A stretch of DNA of 34,019 bases. Source: JBFWIL01 sp050256015. GTDB lineage: Bacteria; Bacteroidota; Bacteroidia; Bacteroidales; Prolixibacteraceae. The position numbers were made by a program, and so were the translations under genes. Positions 25,980-33,776 of this stretch are shown here, one piece after another. The notes beneath the pieces are model-generated. The model did no database searches and was not told where the DNA came from. It was given only the letters and a program-made list of their open reading frames with translations. The stretch's first letter is position 1, and every line of letters starts with the position of its first letter. Location of the stretch: assembly GCA_050256015.1 (NCBI GenBank), contig JBFWIL010000001.1:1-34019 (forward strand), read 5' to 3'.

Positions 25980-28496
25980 ATGGATTCTCAATTCTCACCA
26001 AGAATAAAAGACGTTCTCTCCTACAGCCGGGAAGAAGCAATCAGGCTGGGGAATGAACAGATTGGGTTGGAACATATTTTTCTGGGAATTTTGAGAGACG
26101 GAGAAGGAATAGCAGTGGATTTGCTTACCAACTTGGGCATTAACCTGTCGGAGGTTAAGGAAACCATAGAAAACAGATTGCGCACTACGCTGGAAATTGA
26201 CTCTCAAGCCTCCATACAGTTACTGAAATCGGCAGAGAAGGCTCTCAAACTGGTTTATCTTGAAGCCCGCTCCATGAACAGTCAGACCATCAATACCGGG
26301 CATCTGCTGCTGGCCATCATGAAAGACAAGGATTCTGCCATTGCCAGCATCCTGAACGATTACCATGTCAATTACTATATGTTGAAATCCAGGCTGGAAG
26401 ACTTTAAACAACCTGAAGACAAGGCCGACTTCGGAGACGAGGAAGATGATCTGGATGATCCTTTTTCCAAATCCGGTCCGCAGGGATCATCCAAAAAGCC
26501 GGCTGTTTCCAAATCGGAGACACCGGTACTGGATAATTTTGGTATTGACATTACCAAGGCTGCCGAAGAAAACAGTTTGGATCCTATTGTAGGCCGTGAA
26601 CAGGAAATTGAACGGCTGGCCCAGATCTTGTCGCGCCGTAAAAAGAACAATCCGATCCTGATCGGTGAACCCGGAGTCGGAAAATCGGCCATTGCAGAGG
26701 GACTCGCTCTGCGCATCGTTCATAAAAAAGTTTCCCGGGTGCTTTTCGACAAACGGGTGGTCAGCCTGGACATTGCCTCTATTGTGGCCGGCACCAAATA
26801 CCGCGGTCAGTTTGAAGAACGCATGAAAGCCATTCTGAATGAACTCTCCAAGGTGAACAATGTGATTCTCTTTATCGATGAGATTCACACCATTGTGGGA
26901 GCAGGCGGCGCTACCGGATCGCTGGATGCCGCCAACATGTTGAAACCTGCTCTTGCCCGGGGCGACATTCAGTGCATCGGAGCAACCACTCTGGATGAAT
27001 ACCGGCAGCAAATTGAAAAAGACGGGGCCCTGGAAAGGCGGTTTCAAAAGGTTATGGTTGAACCCACCTCGGCGGAAGAAACCGTTGAGATTCTCAACAA
27101 CATAAAAGGCCGGTACGAAGATCATCACAATGTTTACTATACCCCTGAAGCTATTGAGGCCTGTGTCAAGTTGACCAACCGGTACATTACCGACCGGTTT
27201 CTGCCTGATAAGGCCATTGACGCCCTTGATGAGGCCGGGTCGCGTGTGCATATTTCCAACATCAATGTTCCGGAACGGATTCTCCGGCTGGAGGAAAAAA
27301 TAGAAACCACCCGTGAAGAAAAGATCAAAGCAGTAAAAAGCCAGAACTTTGAACTGGCCGCCGGTCACCGTGATAAGGAGAAAAACCTGCTTCAACTTCT
27401 GGATCAGGAAAAGGAAGCCTGGGAAAAGGAGCTTTTAAGTCATCGCGAACTGGTCAACGAAGACAAGGTGGCAGAAGTGGTTGCCATGATGTCAGGCGTG
27501 CCGGTGCAGCGCATTGCCCAGGCTGAAGGGAAACGCCTGATGCATATGGGAGAAAAACTAAAAGGCAGCGTGGTCGGACAGGATGAGGCTATCCGGAAAA
27601 TTGTCAAGGCTATCCAGCGTAACCGGGCCGGATTGAAGGACCCGAGCAAACCGATTGGTTCCTTTATTTTTCTTGGACCGACCGGTGTGGGTAAAACCCA
27701 GCTGGCCAAGGTTATTGCCCAGTACCTGTTCGACAGCATTGATGCACTGATCCGTATCGACATGAGTGAATACATGGAAAAATTCTCTGTATCGCGGCTG
27801 GTTGGAGCTCCCCCGGGGTATGTGGGTTATGAAGAAGGCGGACAGCTTACGGAAAAAGTCCGAAGAAAACCCTACTCGGTGATTTTGCTTGATGAAATTG
27901 AGAAAGCCCATCCCGATGTTTTTCACCTGTTGCTGCAGATGCTTGACGAAGGCAGGCTGACCGACAGTCTGGGCCGGAATATCGATTTCAGAAACACGAT
28001 TATCATTATGACTTCGAATATTGGCTCCAGACAGTTAAAAGATTTCGGGGCAGGTATCGGATTCAACAATAAATACAAAACGGCTGAAGAGGAAACAGAA
28101 CATGCAAGATACATTGTGGAAAAGGCCTTGAAAAAGACATTTGCTCCTGAGTTTCTAAACCGGGTGGACGATGTAATCATGTTCAATGCCCTGTCGAGGC
28201 ATGACATTCATAAGATTATAGACATTGAGTTGCGTGGACTTTATGAACGGGTGACTTTGCTGAACTATAAGCTGAAAATATCCAAGGCAGCCAAGGAATT
28301 CATAGCAGAGAAAGGGTATGATGTGCAGTATGGCGCCCGGCCGCTGAAACGGGCCATACAGAAATACCTGGAAGACGAGATGGCCGAAGTGATTATCCGT
28401 GCTTCGATAACCGAAGGCGATACGGTATCGGTAGGCTTTGACAAGAAAAACGAAAAGATCAAAATCCGCATTCTGGGCACTCCCCAGAAAGCATAG
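25980..28496 (+). CDS. clpC: ATP-dependent Clp protease ATP-binding subunit ClpC
   Basis: ClpC is an AAA+ unfoldase that feeds proteins to ClpP. In 838 residues it has the double Clp-N repeat (about 5-145), an acidic linker, the first ATPase with Walker A GEPGVGKS at residues 229-236 and LFIDEIHTIVGAG as Walker B, a UVR-type coiled segment (about 435-475), and the second ATPase with GPTGVGKT at 566-573 and ILLDEIEKAHPDVF. The UVR segment and single short middle domain separate ClpC from ClpB. The ClpP partner is not in the window. It is transcribed divergently from gyrA. All ATPase motifs look intact. Confidence 0.95.
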   Translation: MDSQFSPRIKDVLSYSREEAIRLGNEQIGLEHIFLGILRDGEGIAVDLLTNLGINLSEVKETIENRLRTTLEIDSQASIQLLKSAEKALKLVYLEARSMNSQTINTGHLLLAIMKDKDSAIASILNDYHVNYYMLKSRLEDFKQPEDKADFGDEEDDLDDPFSKSGPQGSSKKPAVSKSETPVLDNFGIDITKAAEENSLDPIVGREQEIERLAQILSRRKKNNPILIGEPGVGKSAIAEGLALRIVHKKVSRVLFDKRVVSLDIASIVAGTKYRGQFEERMKAILNELSKVNNVILFIDEIHTIVGAGGATGSLDAANMLKPALARGDIQCIGATTLDEYRQQIEKDGALERRFQKVMVEPTSAEETVEILNNIKGRYEDHHNVYYTPEAIEACVKLTNRYITDRFLPDKAIDALDEAGSRVHISNINVPERILRLEEKIETTREEKIKAVKSQNFELAAGHRDKEKNLLQLLDQEKEAWEKELLSHRELVNEDKVAEVVAMMSGVPVQRIAQAEGKRLMHMGEKLKGSVVGQDEAIRKIVKAIQRNRAGLKDPSKPIGSFIFLGPTGVGKTQLAKVIAQYLFDSIDALIRIDMSEYMEKFSVSRLVGAPPGYVGYEEGGQLTEKVRRKPYSVILLDEIEKAHPDVFHLLLQMLDEGRLTDSLGRNIDFRNTIIIMTSNIGSRQLKDFGAGIGFNNKYKTAEEETEHARYIVEKALKKTFAPEFLNRVDDVIMFNALSRHDIHKIIDIELRGLYERVTLLNYKLKISKAAKEFIAEKGYDVQYGARPLKRAIQKYLEDEMAEVIIRASITEGDTVSVGFDKKNEKIKIRILGTPQKA

Positions 28497-28589
28497 GCTC
28501 CTGTGGCCCCGCCCCAGCAGGAGTACTCATTCCTGCAGGGCTGCCGGACGATTCCGGAGGACCCGGGCAGCAAAAAAAGACCGCTGCCG
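28497..28589. other. GC-rich stem-loops in the clpC–fabG convergent gap
   Basis: Directly after the clpC stop, CTCCTGTGG (28498-28506) and CCA-G-CAGGAG (28514-28523) form a nine-pair stem with one bulged G and loop CCCCGCC. A second hairpin can pair GCTGCCGG (28540-28547) with CCGGGCAGC (28563-28571), again with one bulge; GGCAGC (28566-28571) can instead pair with GCTGCC (28583-28588). None has a T-tract in the right place, so these are not standard intrinsic terminators, though they probably mark the transcript ends. Confidence 0.45.
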
Positions 28590-28629
28590 GAAAGACAACG
28601 GATCTTGTATTTTATTCTGATGACCGGTT

Positions 28630-29376
28630 TTAGGTATTCATTGCTCCGCATACATGGATTACCTGTCCGCTGACATAAGACGACAGGTCGGAGGCCAGGA
28701 ATAAAGCCACCTTGGCCACTTCTTCCGGGGTTCCTCCCCTTCTCATCGGGATGTTGGCTTCCCAGGCCTTACGTGCTTCTTCCGGAATTTTAGCAGTCAT
28801 CTCCGTTATTATGAAGCCGGGAGCAATGGCATTGCTGCGAATACCCCGTGAACCAAGCTCTTTGGCAACCGACTTGGTAAATCCTATAATTCCGGCTTTG
28901 GAAGCGGAATAGTTGGTCTGACCGGCATTACCGCTCACGCCAACCACTGAGCTCAGGTTTACGATCGATCCGCTCCGCTGTTTCAGCATGGTTTTCTGAA
29001 CGGCTTTAGTGAAATTGAAAACCGATTTCAGGTTGACATTAATCACGGCATCCCACTGCTCTTCGGTCATCCGCAGCAGCAGGGTATCCTTGGTAATGCC
29101 GGCATTGTTAACCAGCACATCCACCTGCCCGAATTCTTCCACAATTTTTTTCACCACTTCTTCGGTCTGGTCAAACAGGGCTGCATTTGAAGCATACCCT
29201 TTTGCTCTGACCCCAAGGGCAGCCAGCTCGGTTTCCGTTGCTTTCATGTTCTCATCTTCGAACAAATCGGTAAAAGCAACATTACAGCCTTCCCTGGCAA
29301 ATTTCACAGCAATAGCCTTGCCGATTCCCCTGGAGGCTCCGGTAATAATTGCCGTTTTTCCTTCTAGTAGTTTCAT
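28630..29376 (-). CDS. fabG: 3-oxoacyl-[acyl-carrier-protein] reductase
   Basis: FabG reduces 3-oxoacyl-ACP with NADPH in fatty acid elongation. The 248 residues fit the short-chain dehydrogenase family: nucleotide motif TGASRGIG at residues 12-19, NNAG at 90-93, and the catalytic set N114, S143, Y156 and K160 (NYSASK). The C-terminus ends in SGQVIHVCGAMNT, typical for FabG (usual form SGQTLHVNGGMY). No other fatty acid genes are near. A -7 box TATATTTG lies about 70 bp upstream. Other short-chain reductases cannot be fully excluded, but ITKDTLLLRMTEEQWDAVI is a strong FabG feature. Confidence 0.93.
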   Translation of the reverse strand: MKLLEGKTAIITGASRGIGKAIAVKFAREGCNVAFTDLFEDENMKATETELAALGVRAKGYASNAALFDQTEEVVKKIVEEFGQVDVLVNNAGITKDTLLLRMTEEQWDAVINVNLKSVFNFTKAVQKTMLKQRSGSIVNLSSVVGVSGNAGQTNYSASKAGIIGFTKSVAKELGSRGIRSNAIAPGFIITEMTAKIPEEARKAWEANIPMRRGGTPEEVAKVALFLASDLSSYVSGQVIHVCGAMNT

Positions 29377-29446
29377 TCATTTAAAATTTTATGAGATGTT
29401 GATTACAAATTTTGTATACGAGCCCGTGTTTTTCATAAAATGACCA

Positions 29447-29481
29447 CAAATATACTTTTTTTTGCCATCTCCATATACAAA
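29447..29481 (-). promoter_or_regulatory. Candidate promoter for fabG
   Basis: On the minus strand the -7 box TATATTTG (29447-29454) is a full match; TTTG at 29478-29481 lies 23 bp upstream, a little further than the usual 19-21. It lies between fabG and the sirtuin gene, so fabG would not depend on read-through from the sirtuin gene. Confidence 0.45.
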
Positions 29482-29551
29482 CGAAAAGAATATCCCCTCC
29501 GGACATAGCTTATCGTGTCGGCTTTGCAAAAATATCAACCATTTGATTGGA

Positions 29552-30292
29552 TTATTCCAATAATATCTGCTCCAGCCGGACCAGCACCTCTGCAGCTTTC
29601 CCGGGAAGATAGATGTCAGTGATGCTGCCGGTAAAGGAAGAAATTTCCGGATTTATTTCTATGATGGTTGCTCCGTGTTCTTTGGCCATCCGGGGAATAT
29701 AAGCTGCGGGCACCACCTCTCCGGTCGATCCTACCACAAGGCATACATCTGCCTGCCGGGCATCTGATACCGACAGACTGTATGCCTGTTCCGGTATGCC
29801 CTCCCCAAAAAATATGAAATTCGGTTTCAGAACCGTTCCATCGTGTTTACATTTCGGGGGAAGCCGATCGAGGTCAAATTCGCTAACCGCATACTTTCTT
29901 CCGCATTTCAGGCAGATCAGTTGTTTGGAATTTCCGTGAAACTCCCTGACGGCATGACTTCCTGCTTCCTGGTGAAGATTGTCGATATTTTGCGTGACAA
30001 CCGATTTCAGCACACCCTTTTTCTCCAGCCTGGCCATAACCAGATGGGCCTGGTTGGGTTGCGACCGGTCAAAATATTCATAAAAAATTTTCCGGATGTA
30101 AGTCCAGCATCTTTCCGGGTTTTCCAAAAAATAATCCAGATCGAGCACTTTCGGATCGTATTTGGTCCACACCCCCTGTGTTCCGCGGAATGCAGGAATA
30201 CCGCTTTCCACAGAAATTCCTGCTCCGGTAAAGGCTATCAGATGCTTTGACTTTTTAATTACAGCACTTGCTGTTTCAATTTGTCTGTCCAT
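29552..30292 (-). CDS. cobB: NAD-dependent protein deacylase, sirtuin (SIR2/CobB family)
   Basis: Sirtuins remove acyl groups from lysines using NAD+. The 246-residue protein has the NAD-binding motif GAGISVESGIPAFRG (residues 23-37), TQNIDNLH (100-107) and the catalytic His119 in EFHG. The small zinc module has CLKC (C127, C130) and a third Cys148, but the fourth position, normally Cys in CxxC, reads C-K-H-D, so His150 or Asp151 would have to act as ligand. GKPN-type end segment LKPNFIFFGE follows. The start at MDRQIETASAVIKKSKHLIA is normal. A -7 box TAGCTTTG is at 30311-30318 on the minus strand. It is divergent from glf. The symbol is by family only. Confidence 0.9.
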   Translation of the reverse strand: MDRQIETASAVIKKSKHLIAFTGAGISVESGIPAFRGTQGVWTKYDPKVLDLDYFLENPERCWTYIRKIFYEYFDRSQPNQAHLVMARLEKKGVLKSVVTQNIDNLHQEAGSHAVREFHGNSKQLICLKCGRKYAVSEFDLDRLPPKCKHDGTVLKPNFIFFGEGIPEQAYSLSVSDARQADVCLVVGSTGEVVPAAYIPRMAKEHGATIIEINPEISSFTGSITDIYLPGKAAEVLVRLEQILLE

Positions 30293-30310
30293 TTTTCAAC
30301 ATTTAAACTT

Positions 30311-30318
30311 CAAAGCTA
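30311..30318 (-). promoter_or_regulatory. Candidate -7 box for the sirtuin gene
   Basis: TAGCTTTG on the minus strand matches TAnnTTTG and lies about 18 bp before the ATG at 30292. No TTTG is present at the proper -33 distance, so support is partial. Confidence 0.4.
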
Positions 30319-30434
30319 AACAAAGTAAGTATACAATATTCTGAATAGTGTCCTCATTCTGAAAATTCATTTTTTCAGAATTCATTGCTCAAAAAACCAT
30401 ATCTTAGGGCCTCGAAACGGAAAATCGATCTGGA

Positions 30435-31538
30435 ATGTATGATTTTATTATTGCCGGAGCGGGCTTGTATGGTGCGGTAATGGCATACGAAGCTCAAAAA
30501 AAAGGGTATAAATGTCTGGTTATTGAAAAAAGGGAACATACGGGTGGAAATATATATTGCAGGGAGATTGCCGGCATTCATGTGCATTACTACGGCGCTC
30601 ATATTTTTCACACCGGGAACGAAACAATCTGGAATTATGTAAATCAGTTTGTCCAATTCAATCATTATGTTAATTCTCCGATTGCCTGCTATCAGGGCAA
30701 ACTGTATAACCTTCCCTTCAACATGAATACTTTCTATCAGTTGTGGGGCACCCTGACCCCGACAGAAGCCATGTCCGAAATTAACCGTCAAAGGAATAAA
30801 TACCAAACTGCACATGCCCGCAACCTGGAAGAGATGGCCCTGAGTCTGGTTGGTGAGGACATTTATTATACCCTTATTAAAGGATATACGGAAAAGCAAT
30901 GGGGAAAACCGGCCAGTGAAATTCCGGCTTTTATAATACAACGTATTCCGCTGCGTTTTACCTTCAATAACAACTATTTTGACGACCCCTACCAGGGGAT
31001 TCCCATCGGGGGATACAATCAGCTGATCAATGCCTTGCTGGAAGGCACAGAAGTAAGGTTAAACACGGATTTCCTGTCAGACCGGGAGTCATATCTGCAA
31101 CAGGCACGGAAGGTAATCTATACCGGAGAAATTGACCGGTACTTTGCTTATTGCCTGGGAAGATTGGAATATCGCAGTCTGCATTTTGAACATGAACTTT
31201 TGCATACTGAATCCAATTATCAGGGAAATGCAGTGATTAATTACACCGATGCCGAAGTTCCCTACACACGGATTCTGGAACACAAGCATTTTGAATTCGG
31301 AGAACAGCAGTCCACTGTCATTTCCAGGGAATATTCCACCGAATTCAGAGAAGGAACAGATCCTTATTATCCTATTAATGATGAGCAAAATGAACATTTA
31401 TATATAAAGTACAAGCAACTGGCCGCAAAAGATTCCCGCCTGCATTTTGGAGGACGGCTGGGCGCCTACCGCTATTACAATATGGATCAGGTAATTGAAG
31501 CTGCCTTAAATGATTTTAAAATTATATCCGGACAATGA
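30435..31538 (+). CDS. glf: UDP-galactopyranose mutase
   Basis: Glf converts UDP-galactopyranose to UDP-galactofuranose, the donor for galactofuranose in surface polysaccharides, using reduced FAD. The 367 residues are normal length. The FAD-binding start is IIAGAGLYGAVMAYEA (GxGxxG at 8-13), followed by VIEKREHTGGNIYC and HYYGAHIFHT, both diagnostic. Later marks are LIKGYTEKQWGKP, FDDPYQGIPIGGYNQL and the C-terminal GRLGAYRYYNMDQVI. Its TGA overlaps the ATG of a short DUF4422-like frame. The gene stands alone, without the usual polysaccharide cluster. A near -7 box TATCTTAG lies at 30400-30407. Confidence 0.95.
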   Translation: MYDFIIAGAGLYGAVMAYEAQKKGYKCLVIEKREHTGGNIYCREIAGIHVHYYGAHIFHTGNETIWNYVNQFVQFNHYVNSPIACYQGKLYNLPFNMNTFYQLWGTLTPTEAMSEINRQRNKYQTAHARNLEEMALSLVGEDIYYTLIKGYTEKQWGKPASEIPAFIIQRIPLRFTFNNNYFDDPYQGIPIGGYNQLINALLEGTEVRLNTDFLSDRESYLQQARKVIYTGEIDRYFAYCLGRLEYRSLHFEHELLHTESNYQGNAVINYTDAEVPYTRILEHKHFEFGEQQSTVISREYSTEFREGTDPYYPINDEQNEHLYIKYKQLAAKDSRLHFGGRLGAYRYYNMDQVIEAALNDFKIISGQ

Positions 31539-31705
31539 TATATATAGCGTACCATAAAGCTTATCCCCAACTCACAAAAGATCCCGCATACTGTGGAATT
31601 CATGTGGGCAAGGCGCTTTCAGATAAGAACCTTAATATGCTAACCAAGACCGCAATAAAAACCATCCAGTTGCCCATCTTGTTTTTCCGAGATTTGAAGT
31701 TCTGA
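31535..31705 (+). pseudogene. Truncated DUF4422-like glycosyltransferase remnant
   Basis: This 56-codon frame starts in the ATGA overlap with the glf stop. Its first 32 or so residues, MIYIAYHKAYPQLTKDPAYC followed by GIHVGKALSDKNL, resemble the N-terminus of DUF4422 proteins, putative glycosyltransferases often found next to glf in polysaccharide clusters. The rest (LTKTAIKTIQLPILFFRDLKF) does not continue the pattern and ends at a stop, so the gene is probably cut to its 5' end by deletion or rearrangement near 31632. A short functional peptide cannot be excluded. The resemblance is from memory of the family, not a search. Confidence 0.55.
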
Positions 31706-31765
31706 AACATAATTGTTTTGAGAATGAGTCCCCGGAGAAGTTTTCCGATTCTCTTGCTGATTGTG

Positions 31766-31773
31766 TAATTTTG
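31766..31773 (+). promoter_or_regulatory. Candidate -7 box for mnmE
   Basis: TAATTTTG matches TAnnTTTG and lies 19 bp before the mnmE ATG at 31793. TTTT at 31741-31744, 21 bp upstream, is a one-mismatch -33. Confidence 0.5.
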
Positions 31774-31792
31774 CGGAAACAATTTACTTGCT

Positions 31793-33190
31793 ATGTCAGA
31801 CCCGTCTACCATTTGTGCCGTTGCCACCTCCCCGGGGATGGGACCAATTGCCGTCATTAGGCTTTCAGGAGAAAAGGCCATTGAGATTACCGATGAAATT
31901 TTTCAGTCTCCGGCCAAAAGCCAAAGACTGGCCAGGCAGAAAGCCAACACCCTGCATTTCGGCACGCTCTGCGAAGGGCCCGAAATCATTGACGAGGTGG
32001 TGATCTCCCTGTTTCGTGCTCCCCACTCCTTTACCGGGGAAGACGTGGTGGAAATCAGTTGTCACGGTTCCGTATACATCCAGCAACGTATCTTGCAGTT
32101 GCTTCTCTCCCATGGTGCCCGCATGGCCCGTCCGGGCGAATACACCCAGCGTGCCTTTATGAACGGCAAGATGGATCTTTCGCAGGCCGAAGCTGTAGCC
32201 GACCTGATTGCCTCCACCACCCGGGCCTCCCAGAAAGTAGCCATGAGCCAGATGCGGGGCGGCTTTTCTGCCCGTCTTGGGGAATTGCGCAAACAACTGC
32301 TTCACTTTATTGCCCTGGTGGAACTGGAACTGGACTTTAGCGAGGAAGATGTGGAATTTGCCGACCGCAAACAGCTAAGGGAACTGGTCGACCGGATTGC
32401 CAGGGTCGTAAACCGCCTGAAAGATTCTTATCAGCTGGGCAATGTCATTAAAAACGGGATTCCTGTGGCCATCATCGGCGAAACCAATGTGGGTAAGTCA
32501 ACCCTGCTGAATGCCCTGCTCAATGAAGAACGGGCTATTGTATCCGATATCCACGGCACGACCCGCGATGTCATTGAAGATGTAATAAACATCCAGGGAA
32601 CCGCCTTCCGCTTTTTTGATACTGCGGGCATACGCGAAACGGTCGACGCCATTGAATCTATGGGCATTGAACGTTCATTCAACAAACTCCGGGAAGCCAG
32701 TATTGTACTGCTGGTGGTTGACACCGGCAATCCTCTGTCTCTGATTACCGGACGAATCGAAAAGATTCGCCGGCATATCAATCCGCAACAGCATTTAGTC
32801 ATCACAGCCAACAAAGTTGATATAGGATCGCAAAAAACCATCTGTGCATTACGTGATATGCCTCTGGGCAAAAGCGAACGGCTGGTTTTCCTCTCCGCAA
32901 AAAACAAAATGCATCTGGAGGAGCTGATCTCCGTCATGCAGCATGCAGTCGCCCTGGATCAGCTAAGCGAAGAAGACACGATTGTAACCAATGCCCGCCA
33001 TTACGAAGCCCTTTGCAAAGCCTCTGAAGCCCTGCAACGAGTACAGAGCGGAATGGACCAGCTCATCTCTGGGGAATTCCTGGCCCAGGACATTCGTGAA
33101 TGCCTGGAATACCTCGGGGAGATCACCGGACAAATCAGCAACGATGAAGTGCTCGGGCACATTTTTAAGCATTTCTGTATCGGGAAGTAA
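31793..33190 (+). CDS. mnmE: tRNA uridine-5-carboxymethylaminomethyl(34) synthesis GTPase MnmE
   Basis: MnmE, with MnmG, makes the cmnm5 modification at the wobble uridine of several tRNAs. The 465-residue protein is complete. The N-terminal folate-binding domain (about 1-120) has ICAVATSPGMGPIAVIRLSG. The G domain has GETNVGKST from residue 229, DIHGTTRD, DTAGIRET and NKVD. The C-terminus ends in the invariant FCIGK, where the Cys is essential in E. coli. The last 18 bp are the equivalent of the SGI1 attachment site (see the att-like entry). An excisionase-like gene starts 232 bp downstream. Confidence 0.97.
   Translation: MSDPSTICAVATSPGMGPIAVIRLSGEKAIEITDEIFQSPAKSQRLARQKANTLHFGTLCEGPEIIDEVVISLFRAPHSFTGEDVVEISCHGSVYIQQRILQLLLSHGARMARPGEYTQRAFMNGKMDLSQAEAVADLIASTTRASQKVAMSQMRGGFSARLGELRKQLLHFIALVELELDFSEEDVEFADRKQLRELVDRIARVVNRLKDSYQLGNVIKNGIPVAIIGETNVGKSTLLNALLNEERAIVSDIHGTTRDVIEDVINIQGTAFRFFDTAGIRETVDAIESMGIERSFNKLREASIVLLVVDTGNPLSLITGRIEKIRRHINPQQHLVITANKVDIGSQKTICALRDMPLGKSERLVFLSAKNKMHLEELISVMQHAVALDQLSEEDTIVTNARHYEALCKASEALQRVQSGMDQLISGEFLAQDIRECLEYLGEITGQISNDEVLGHIFKHFCIGK
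33173..33190 (+). other. Probable attachment-site core at the 3' end of mnmE
   Basis: The 18 bp coding FCIGK and stop correspond in position to the attB of SGI1-family islands, which insert at the 3' end of mnmE (trmE/thdF) through a tyrosine recombinase. An excisionase-like gene and a tyrosine recombinase gene lie directly downstream in the same orientation. The matching copy at the far end of the element would lie outside the window, so this is inference. Confidence 0.45.
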
Positions 33191-33360
33191 TTACCTTTCT
33201 TTTGTTTATCTTTTATATTCTTTTTCAATCACTTACATATATTTATTTTCTTATTTCTGTTGTTATTTTCCTTTATTTTAGTTATTTTTGTTGCTAATAT
33301 GTTGCTTCAATAACAAATTTTGTTGCAAGCAACAAAAAATCAATCCGAGTGGCGAAATGA
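33191..33360. other. AT-rich stretch with GTTGC repeats between mnmE and the excisionase-like gene
   Basis: No gene was found. GTTGC occurs at 33290-33294, 33301-33305 and 33322-33326, spacings of 11 and 21 bp, i.e. about one and two helical turns. The third copy is part of a 9+9 palindrome (TTTTGTTGC-AA-GCAACAAAA, 33318-33337). TATTTTTG at 33283-33290 could be a -7 box for the excisionase-like gene, without a clear -33. Confidence 0.5.
33318..33337. repeat. 20-bp palindrome before the excisionase-like gene
   Basis: Arms TTTTGTTGC and GCAACAAAA flank a central AA, a perfect 9-bp inverted repeat. It may be a core-type or regulatory binding site of the recombinase module. Confidence 0.55.
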
Positions 33361-33420
33361 TGTTACATACAGATACATCACGATACACAAGGATACATTG
33401 AGATACTTAAAGGTACAGTT
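33361..33420 (+). repeat. Six tandem 10-bp units with a GATAC core, in helical phase
   Basis: Read in blocks of ten from 33361, every block has TAC at positions 4-6, and four of six have GATAC at positions 2-6; the outer two are TTTAC-like (GTTAC) and GGTAC. Three of the central blocks read GATACA. The array ends 2 bp before the ATG at 33423. Ten-base spacing puts all units on one face of the helix. A binding array for the encoded helix-turn-helix protein, or arm sites for the integrase, is the likely use. It is not a CRISPR array: there are no spacers. Confidence 0.75.
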
Positions 33421-33422
33421 CA

Positions 33423-33776
33423 ATGAGCAGCAAAATAGAAATTACAAAGGTATGCCAACACTGCGGTAAGGAGTTTATCGCTAAGACCACCGTAACCAAA
33501 TTTTGTGGTCATGCTTGTGCCGCTAAGAGCTACAAAGAGCGGAAGAAAACCGAAAAGTTGAACCAGGTTAAATCCCCTACCGAGCAAAGAACAGATTACA
33601 ATTTTTCCCAACTCAACGAAAAGGAATATTTAAGTATTGCAGACACATGCCAACTTTTGGGTGCCAGCCGCATGACTATTTACCGCCAGATTAAAAGCGG
33701 CAACATTAATGCCGTTAAACTGGGTAGGCGAACCATCATTAAGAAATCCGAAATTGAAAAACTGTTTGCATCATGA
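33423..33776 (+). CDS. Excisionase-like protein: FCS-type zinc finger plus helix-turn-helix (HTH_17)
   Basis: The 117-residue protein has an N-terminal zinc finger with C11, C14, C28 and C32 (CQHC...KFCGHAC), a charged linker, and a MerR/excisionase-type helix-turn-helix at about residues 70-115 (YLSIADTCQLLGASRMTIYR...AVKLGRRTIIKKSEIEKLF). Such proteins are common next to tyrosine recombinase genes in Bacteroidota mobile elements and may direct excision or control the integrase. Its stop overlaps the integrase start in ATGA, so the two are translationally coupled. It follows the GATAC array directly. Its role as an excisionase is inferred from domain and position. Confidence 0.8.
   Translation: MSSKIEITKVCQHCGKEFIAKTTVTKFCGHACAAKSYKERKKTEKLNQVKSPTEQRTDYNFSQLNEKEYLSIADTCQLLGASRMTIYRQIKSGNINAVKLGRRTIIKKSEIEKLFAS

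Noticed and set aside
28540..28588. Intrinsic terminator for fabG or clpC
   Set aside because: Hairpins exist, but the A7 run lies on the wrong side or inside the loop for either strand.
31600..31881. Minus-strand 93-residue frame between glf and mnmE with a hydrophobic segment
   Set aside because: It overlaps the mnmE start and the DUF4422-like remnant, and its C-terminal hydrophobic part is the antisense of that remnant; no independent support.
33361..33420. CRISPR-like reading of the GATAC array
   Set aside because: Units are 10 bp, contiguous and degenerate, without spacers, and no cas genes are present.
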